Shown piece after piece: positions 6,885 to 11,533 of a stretch of DNA of 11,533 bases. The notes under the pieces were generated by a model. It worked only from the letters and a program-made list of their open reading frames with translations, had not been told where the DNA came from and did not search any database. Each line of letters begins with the position of its first letter. Position 1 is the stretch's first letter. A program made the position numbers and the translations under genes. The DNA is from an uncultured Ancrocorticia sp. (lineage in GTDB: Bacteria; Actinomycetota; Actinomycetes; Actinomycetales; Actinomycetaceae): contig CAJPTB010000025.1 of NCBI GenBank assembly GCA_905373325.1, forward strand, positions 1 to 11,533, written 5' to 3'.

Positions 6885-8524
6885 TCGACCCAAGCGAGCT
6901 TCTCAGAAGGGCCCTCGACCTGACCTCGCGGCTGGACCGCTACTCGGCGCTCCAGGCCTTCGTCGAATCCGCGGCGACCTTGACGGGAGCCCGCTACGGC
7001 GCGCTCTCGGTGCTCGACCTCAGAGGAAACACGGTCCAGCTCGTCTATTCGGGCGTGGATTCGATGTCCAGCGGGCTCATCGGCCATCCCCCCATGGGGT
7101 ACGGGCTTTTCGGCGAGATGCCTGACGACGCCTACATCGTCCGAAACAACCTCGCCGAGGAATTCCCCGATCCCCCATGGCCCGACGACCACCCGCCCAT
7201 GGACAACTTCCTCGGCGTGCCGCTCATGGTGCGCGGGCGCTCTTTCGGGCACCTTTATCTCGCCCACAAGGACGGGGGCTTTTCGGACGACGACGGCGAA
7301 GCGATCACGATGCTGGCCCGAGCGGCAGGCATCGCGGTGGAAAATTCGCGGCTGTTCGCCGAATCCGTGGTCAGGGCGCAGTGGATCGCCGCCTCTCGCG
7401 CCATTTCCACGGCCCTTCTCGAGGGCAAGGACGAGGAGGACGTCCTCGCGCTCATCGCGTACGAGATGCGGCGCGTGGCCAAGGCCGACGTCGCGCTCAT
7501 CGTCCTCGAGGGCGTTGCCGGCGCATGGACCTGCGAGATAGCCGACGGCGAAGGAGCCTCCGACATCGTCGGCGCCGATTTTCCTCCGACGGGACGGGCA
7601 CAGAGCGTCATCCGCGACGGGCAGGGAATGATCATCGACTCGATGTCGCGCCAGGCTCACCTGCAGGTTCCGATGCTCGCCTCCTACGGAAGCGCGCTTT
7701 ACGCGCCCATGGTCGCCAAAGGCTCGACGATGGGCGTCATCATCCTCCTGCGCGCGCAGGACAAACAGGAGTTCGACCTGTCCGACCTCGCCATGGCCGA
7801 GGCCGTGGCAAAGCAGGCCGCGCTCGCCCTGGAGCTGGCCGACGCCCGCCACATTCAAGCCCAGGCCTCCCAGCTGGAGGAGCGCGCCCAGATCTCGCGC
7901 GACCTCCACGATCTGGCCATACAGCAGCTCTTCGCCTCGGGCATGGAGCTGACGGCCGTGCGCAACGACCTGGCGGCCTCGGGGGCCGCGCCGGAAACCG
8001 CCCTTGAAAGCCTCGACAACGCCATCAATTCGATCGACGAATCCGTGGGGCAAATCCGGCAGATCATTTACTCGCTTCGCGATCCGCAGGCGACGGCGCC
8101 GATCGTCTCGCGGCTGCGCCGAGAGGTCGAACACGGCGCGAAACTCCTGGGGTTCCGCCCGACGCTGCGGATCGTCAACCTCGGCACTGCGGTTGACGGG
8201 GGGCTTCACACCGAGATCGACGACGAACTCGGGGCCGACGTGGCCGACGACGTCGTCGCAGTCGTGCGCGAATGCATAGCCAACGCAGCCAAACATGCGC
8301 GAGCCACATCCGTGGAGATCGACATCGCGATAGAAAACCACAGGGTCTGCGTCACGGTGATCGACGACGGGCAGGGCATCGGCCGCGACCTCAGCCGGCG
8401 CTCGGGGCTGTCGAATCTTGCCGCCCGTGCGCGGCGCCACCACGGCACCTTTTCCATCCGTCCGGGCAGCGGCCGCGAAAACGGCGGAGGGACGAAGATC
8501 GAATGGACGGCGCTCGTCGATTGA
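6881..8524 (+). CDS. DosS/DevS-like sensor histidine kinase with tandem GAF domains, probable heme sensor
   Basis: Soluble two-component kinase of 547 residues with no membrane segment. The ATG at 6881 overlaps the cydC stop (ATGA), with GGAG 8 nt upstream; an in-frame ATG at 6851 is less likely. GAF1 (about 20-155) holds DDHPPMDNFLGVPL, then SFGHLYLAHK. His104 and Tyr126 are 22 residues apart, the same spacing as the heme-ligand His149 and distal-pocket Tyr171 of mycobacterial DosS (from memory of the family). GAF2 is about 175-318. The dimerisation/phosphotransfer domain (about 333-400) has RDLHDLAIQQLF with His343 and the D-x3-Q phosphatase motif (Asp344, Gln348). The ATPase domain has the N-box RECIANAAKHA (Asn468), DDGQGI (495-500) and GGGT (535-538). 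Likely ligands are O2, NO or CO, or heme redox state; heme binding is inferred. The likely partner is the regulator at 8635-9282. Confidence 0.9.
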   Translation: MIDPSELLRRALDLTSRLDRYSALQAFVESAATLTGARYGALSVLDLRGNTVQLVYSGVDSMSSGLIGHPPMGYGLFGEMPDDAYIVRNNLAEEFPDPPWPDDHPPMDNFLGVPLMVRGRSFGHLYLAHKDGGFSDDDGEAITMLARAAGIAVENSRLFAESVVRAQWIAASRAISTALLEGKDEEDVLALIAYEMRRVAKADVALIVLEGVAGAWTCEIADGEGASDIVGADFPPTGRAQSVIRDGQGMIIDSMSRQAHLQVPMLASYGSALYAPMVAKGSTMGVIILLRAQDKQEFDLSDLAMAEAVAKQAALALELADARHIQAQASQLEERAQISRDLHDLAIQQLFASGMELTAVRNDLAASGAAPETALESLDNAINSIDESVGQIRQIIYSLRDPQATAPIVSRLRREVEHGAKLLGFRPTLRIVNLGTAVDGGLHTEIDDELGADVADDVVAVVRECIANAAKHARATSVEIDIAIENHRVCVTVIDDGQGIGRDLSRRSGLSNLAARARRHHGTFSIRPGSGRENGGGTKIEWTALVD

Positions 8525-8604
8525 GGCCGGGCTGGCTGGCCGACGCCGTCTGCCGTCGCCGCTTTAGAGACGGGCCTCAGGAATCGCGGCCGGCCCTCTC
8601 CGGC
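8522..8604. terminator. Convergent junction with inverted repeats, possible bidirectional terminator
   Basis: The kinase (+) and regulator (-) end 110 bp apart. TGAGGCC (8522-8528, including the kinase stop) is matched by GGCCTCA (8573-8579). Inside is CGACG-N8-CGTCG (8541-8558). Further on is GCCGG-N6-CCGGC (8589-8604). None is followed by a T-run on either strand, so if this terminates transcription it does so by GC-rich structure or Rho, not as a classic intrinsic terminator. Confidence 0.35.
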
Positions 8605-8634
8605 ACGGCACGCGCAATGCCCCCGTATGCCCGG

Positions 8635-9282
8635 CTACGAGCCGTGGCGCCAACCGGCCGCTCGCTGGCCGGCGACCCATGCGGCGACCTGCGTGCGGCG
8701 CTGAAGCCCCATTTTCGACAGGAGCGAGGTGATGTGGTTTTTGACGGTTTTCTCTGCCACACCCAGGCGGTCGCCGATCTCGCGGTTCGAAAGGCCGTCG
8801 CCGATGAGCTCGAGGACCCTCCGCTCGGAAGGGGTGAGGTCGGCGGTGGGGTCGGCGTGGTCGGCTCTGCGCCTCGACACGGTCCGCTCGTCGAGAAGGA
8901 CCCTTCCCGAGGCCACTGCCTTGATGTTCTCCGTGATTTCTGCGCCGCGCACGGATTTGAGGAGGTACGCCTTCGCGCCCGCGGCCTGAGCCTCGGCGAG
9001 CGCCTCGTCGTCGTCGAAGGACGTCAGCACGATGCACTTCGTGTCCGGAACGGCCTCTGTGAGGCGGCGGATGATGTCGATTCCCGTGCCGTCTGGCAGG
9101 CGAAGGTCGACGAGCGCGACGTCGGGGTGGACAAGCTCCCCGCGACGGATCGCTTCCTGGACGCTTCCGGCCTCCGCGACGACGATGAGGCCGTCCATGC
9201 GGTCGACGACTTCCGCGATGCCTCGGCGCACCACTTCGTGATCGTCGATGATCATGACTCTGATGTCATCGTCTGATGCCAT
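8635..9282 (-). CDS. NarL/LuxR-family response regulator, DosR/DevR-like
   Basis: DNA-binding response regulator of 215 residues. I chose the ATG complementary to 9280-9282, which has AAAGGGGAG just upstream. An in-frame ATG at 9315 would add 11 residues, lacks a ribosome site and overlaps the likely -10 box. The receiver domain has Asp13-Asp14, phosphoacceptor Asp59 (VALVDLRLPDGTG), Thr87 and Lys109 (YLLKS). The C-terminal helix-turn-helix (149-203) reads LTPSERRVLELIGDGLSNRE, then a recognition helix with KTVKNH (178-183). Its Lys181-Asn182 align with Lys182-Asn183 of DosR, which I recall as DNA contacts. Length and sequence are close to DosR (217 residues). It lies tail-to-tail with the DosS-like kinase, so pairing with it is likely but inferred. 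Likely targets include the cydA upstream region. Confidence 0.9.
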   Translation of the reverse strand: MASDDDIRVMIIDDHEVVRRGIAEVVDRMDGLIVVAEAGSVQEAIRRGELVHPDVALVDLRLPDGTGIDIIRRLTEAVPDTKCIVLTSFDDDEALAEAQAAGAKAYLLKSVRGAEITENIKAVASGRVLLDERTVSRRRADHADPTADLTPSERRVLELIGDGLSNREIGDRLGVAEKTVKNHITSLLSKMGLQRRTQVAAWVAGQRAAGWRHGS

Positions 9283-9310
9283 ACACTCCCCTTTACACGG
9301 ACCTGCTTCT

Positions 9311-9316
9311 ATCATA
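9311..9316 (-). promoter_or_regulatory. Probable -10 box of the response regulator gene
   Basis: The minus strand reads TATGAT, five of six matches to TATAAT, 28 bp before the regulator start at 9282. The -35 at 17-bp spacing (GTGTAA) is weak, as is often true of activated promoters. Its place in the 65-bp gap after rnc suggests the regulator is transcribed on its own as well as by read-through. Confidence 0.45.
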
Positions 9317-9347
9317 CCTACACGGGAACGGCATTACACATTCGCGG

Positions 9348-10034
9348 TTAATCGCCATTTTCGGCCGTGATCGCGCGGTAGGCGACTTGCGCCGCAGCCT
9401 GCCGCGCGGCCTTCTTAGAGCTTCCCGTGCCCTCTCCCCACACGCGTCCGCCCATCGAGGCCACGGCCGTGTAGACGCGCCGGTGGTCGGGGCCCTCGCT
9501 CGTGAGCTCGAATTGGAGGGATCCGATCATCCCGCGCTCGTGCGCGACCTCTTCGAAGCTCGTCTGCCAGTCAAGGTTGGGCCCCAAAAGCGACGCATCC
9601 TCGATTTTCGCCGCCACGAGCCTCTCGACTGTCTTTCGCGCCACGTCCAAGCCGTGCTGAAGGTAGGTCGCGGCTATAAGCGCCTCGACGGTGTCGGAGA
9701 GGATGGAGTCTTTGTCCCGGCCCCCGCTGAGGTCCTCGCCGCGCCCCAGACGTATGAAGCGGCCGAGCTCCAGCTCCCGTGCGATCGAGGCGAGGGCTTT
9801 CTCGGAGACGGCGAAGGTCTTCATCCGCGACATGTCGCCCTCGCGCGAGTCTGGAAACTCGCGGAAGACCTTGTCCGCGGCGATGAATCCCAAAACGGAG
9901 TCGCCGAGGAATTCGAGCCGTTCGTTGTGCGGCTCACCGTGCTCGAAGGCGAAGGAACGGTGCGTCAGGGCGAGCCTGAGCAGGGGGCGATTGATGTCTA
10001 CGCCCCACCGTTCGACGAGTTCGCGATAGCTCAC
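9348..10034 (-). CDS. rnc: Ribonuclease III
   Basis: Double-strand-specific endoribonuclease for rRNA processing and turnover of structured RNA; it acts in the cytoplasm as a dimer with Mg2+. The GTG complementary to 10032-10034 overlaps the stop of the upstream DUF177 gene (GTGA), with GGAG 10 nt upstream, giving 228 residues, a normal length. The catalytic domain has the signature NERLEFLGDS (37-46) with Glu41 and Asp45, and Asp114 and Glu117 in LSDTVEALI, the full active-site set. The double-stranded RNA-binding domain (about 152-225) ends with the KKAA motif (207-210). The frame is open upstream to 10379, but that part overlaps the DUF177 gene and is not coding. It is the last gene of the coaD cluster; the response regulator follows after 65 nt. 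Confidence 0.95.
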   Translation of the reverse strand: MSYRELVERWGVDINRPLLRLALTHRSFAFEHGEPHNERLEFLGDSVLGFIAADKVFREFPDSREGDMSRMKTFAVSEKALASIARELELGRFIRLGRGEDLSGGRDKDSILSDTVEALIAATYLQHGLDVARKTVERLVAAKIEDASLLGPNLDWQTSFEEVAHERGMIGSLQFELTSEGPDHRRVYTAVASMGGRVWGEGTGSSKKAARQAAAQVAYRAITAENGD

Positions 10035-10591
10035 CGTTCCATGTCTCCGCGGAGCTTGGCTTCGAGGGCCGCCAACGGGTCGTCCTCGTTCGTCGGCAGG
10101 GGGTGGAAATGGTCGTCGGGCAACTCGTCCCACCGTTTGCCGCAGCCGGAGCACAGGCCCTGGCAATCCGGCTCGCACAGCGGCGTGAACGGGAGCGAAA
10201 GGACGATCGCGTCCCGCAGGACGGGCTCGACGTCCACGTGGCCGTCCTCGATGACGGGAAACTCCTCGGCTTCCTCGTCGCCCTCCTCGATGAGGGCGAG
10301 CCTCCTCTCGGGATAGAACGCCAGTTCGCCGACGGCCTCGTCGACGTCGTACTCGAAGCGGCGCACGCATCTGGCGCACTCGCCGACGACGTGGGCGGCG
10401 ACGGACCCGCCGACGTACACGCCTTCGGAAACCGACTGCAAGGTCAGCCGCACGTCGAGCGGGCTGCCTTCGGGAACGCCGATCAGCTCCGTGCCCAGGT
10501 CCGCGGGCGCGTCAAGCGTGCGCTCCCACTCGATCGAAGCGCCTTCCTGCCGCGGAAGGGACGCCAGATCGACGACGAAGGGGCTTCTCAC
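10031..10591 (-). CDS. YceD/DUF177 family protein (large-subunit rRNA accumulation)
   Basis: Small cytoplasmic protein of the DUF177 family, linked in bacteria and plastids to 23S rRNA accumulation or processing. The GTG complementary to 10589-10591 overlaps the upstream stop (GTGA) with GGAGGA 9 nt away, giving 186 residues that start MRSPFVVDL, typical of actinobacterial members. Another GTG two codons earlier (10595-10597) is only 3 nt from the ribosome site and is less likely. Conserved PADLGTELIGVPEGSPLDV is at 29-47. Cysteine pairs are ECARC (Cys72, Cys75) and CEPDCQGLCSGCG (Cys139, Cys143, Cys147, Cys150), which probably bind zinc. The middle (101-112) is acidic. It ends overlapping rnc. 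The ribosomal protein gene rpmF, often between this gene and rnc, is absent. Confidence 0.9.
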   Translation of the reverse strand: MRSPFVVDLASLPRQEGASIEWERTLDAPADLGTELIGVPEGSPLDVRLTLQSVSEGVYVGGSVAAHVVGECARCVRRFEYDVDEAVGELAFYPERRLALIEEGDEEAEEFPVIEDGHVDVEPVLRDAIVLSLPFTPLCEPDCQGLCSGCGKRWDELPDDHFHPLPTNEDDPLAALEAKLRGDMER

Positions 10592-11193
10592 GTCCACGAG
10601 TCCTCCTCGTACTCCATTCCTTCGTCCACGGGATCGATCTCCCCCTGCCGCTCGGCGATGACCCGGCGCCCGGCCTTGACCTGGCCGAGGACGACGTCGA
10701 TCTTCCCTTGAAACTCGCGGGAAAGCGCGTCCATGGAGTTGCCGAGCTCGGCCACCTGGTCCTGCAGCTCGCGCAGGCGCTCGTCCGAGTATTCGTCCGC
10801 GCCCTTCTTCATCGTCTCGGCCTGGTTCGTTGCGTCGTCGATGATCCGTTGCGCCTGGGACTTCGCCGCGACGGTCACAGCGTCCTGGGAAACCAGGCGC
10901 GCGGCCTGCTCGCGCGCTTGGGCGACGATGTCCTCGGCGTCGTGCTCGGCCCGTTCGCGAATGCGGGCGGCCTCGTCGTGCGCGCGCGCCGTCACCGAGT
11001 CGACTTCGGCGAGCAGGCCGTCCGCCTCGACGAGCTGATCGGGAAGAATGTCGCGCGCGGTGGTCAACAGCTCGACGACCTGCGATCTGTTGACCATTGC
11101 CGAGGCCGACATGGGCACGGACCTCGCAGAGCGGACGATGTCGATCAGCTGGTCGAGAATGTCGACGACGGAGGCGGCGTCGGGTGAAGTCAT
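10588..11193 (-). CDS. DivIVA-like coiled-coil protein (SepIVA/Rv2927c type)
   Basis: Protein of 201 residues, rich in Ala, Glu and Gln. The N-terminal block DILDQLIDIVRSARSVPMSA (11-30), followed by NRSQVVELL and a LPDQL turn, is the conserved start of the actinobacterial family containing mycobacterial SepIVA, a DivIVA-domain factor tied to cell division and envelope growth. Residues about 60-178 form a long predicted coiled coil with heptad-like Ala/Leu spacing; the tail is acidic. There is no membrane segment. The ATG complementary to 11191-11193 overlaps the coaD stop (ATGA), with GAGGAG 5 nt upstream. The same order, coaD - this family - DUF177 - rnc, or parts of it, is seen in other actinobacteria. 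Automatic pipelines sometimes call it ATP synthase subunit b; the neighbours do not support that. Confidence 0.82.
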   Translation of the reverse strand: MTSPDAASVVDILDQLIDIVRSARSVPMSASAMVNRSQVVELLTTARDILPDQLVEADGLLAEVDSVTARAHDEAARIRERAEHDAEDIVAQAREQAARLVSQDAVTVAAKSQAQRIIDDATNQAETMKKGADEYSDERLRELQDQVAELGNSMDALSREFQGKIDVVLGQVKAGRRVIAERQGEIDPVDEGMEYEEDSWT

Positions 11194-11533
11194 TGTTGCT
11201 CCTCGGTGCGATGAATGCCGGCGAGGGCCTCTGCCACGCCCGGCGGTACAAGATCTGTGACGTCCCCTCCGTGCCGCGCCACGTCTTTGACGAGGGAGGA
11301 GGCGATGTGCGCCAAGGCGGGGTCGCCCAGGACGAAGACCGTTTCGATGCCCGTCAGGCTGCGGTTCATGAGGGCCATGGGCTTTTCCGCGGAAAAGTCG
11401 GCTTCGCCCCGCAGCCCCTTGACGACGACGTCCGCGCCGAGCTCTCTGCACAGGTCCACGAGAAGGCCGGGCATGGGAACGGCGCGCACGCCGTCGAGCC
11501 TTTCGACGGCCGCCTCGGCCATGGCCAGCCGCC
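11190..11533 (-). CDS. coaD: Phosphopantetheine adenylyltransferase, C-terminal part (CoaD, partial)
   Basis: Enzyme of coenzyme A synthesis that joins ATP and 4'-phosphopantetheine to give dephospho-CoA. The frame enters from the right edge, so the start and the N-terminal T/HxGH active site are outside the window; about 114 residues are visible. Family blocks present are GLLVDLCRELGADVVVKGLR, then the ADF and MALMNR motifs, TVFVLGD, and IASSLVKDVARHGGDVTDLV, matching the usual (I-S-S-S/T)-x-V-K-E-V end of CoaD. The Met encoded at 11520-11522 is internal, because the same frame continues upstream (Arg-Leu-Ala) into the edge. The stop overlaps the DivIVA-like gene start. Confidence 0.93.
   Translation of the reverse strand, partial: RLAMAEAAVERLDGVRAVPMPGLLVDLCRELGADVVVKGLRGEADFSAEKPMALMNRSLTGIETVFVLGDPALAHIASSLVKDVARHGGDVTDLVPPGVAEALAGIHRTEEQQ

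Noticed and set aside
9283..9315. Longer response regulator starting at the ATG at 9315
   Set aside because: No ribosome site precedes it and it overlaps the likely -10 box, whereas the ATG at 9282 has AAAGGGGAG just upstream.
10588..11193. ATP synthase F0 subunit b
   Set aside because: No N-terminal membrane helix and no atp genes nearby; the N-terminal block and gene order fit the SepIVA/DivIVA-like family.

Overview
The window comes from a high-GC Gram-positive bacterium (Actinomycetota). The evidence is strong G/C bias at third codon positions, GTG starts, 4-nt start/stop overlaps, a DosS/DosR-type two-component pair, and the order coaD - DivIVA-like (SepIVA type) - YceD/DUF177 - rnc, which is familiar from actinobacteria. 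An Actinomycetaceae-type organism is plausible, but the sequence alone does not settle the family. No mobile element, CRISPR array, tRNA or rRNA was seen.

Layout. (1) 1-214, minus strand: the 5' end of an unidentified gene with a disordered N-terminus, leaving the window. (2) 215-628: a divergent intergenic region, more A+T-rich than its surroundings, with an unusual number of dyad symmetries. (3) 629-8524, plus strand: cydA-cydB-cydD-cydC followed by a sensor histidine kinase. Spacing is 11 nt (A/B), 78 nt (B/D), then ATGA overlaps (D/C and C/kinase), so this looks like one operon. (4) 8525-8634: a convergent junction with inverted repeats. (5) 8635-9282, minus strand: a NarL/LuxR-type response regulator resembling DosR/DevR, with its own likely promoter. 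(6) 9348-11533, minus strand: coaD (5' truncated by the window end), DivIVA-like protein, YceD/DUF177 and rnc, each joined by a 4-nt overlap.

How the genes fit together. CydAB is a bd-type quinol oxidase used at low oxygen, and CydDC is the ABC transporter needed for its assembly. The co-transcribed kinase has tandem GAF domains. The first keeps the His-Pro-Pro-Met motif and the downstream Tyr that, in mycobacterial DosS, mark the heme pocket. The regulator encoded tail-to-tail with it has a DosR-like recognition helix and is the obvious partner. The simplest model is a heme-based O2/redox/NO sensor carried in the bd oxidase operon, acting on the dyad-rich region upstream of cydA and perhaps elsewhere. 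The motifs and gene order are read directly; the circuit is inference.
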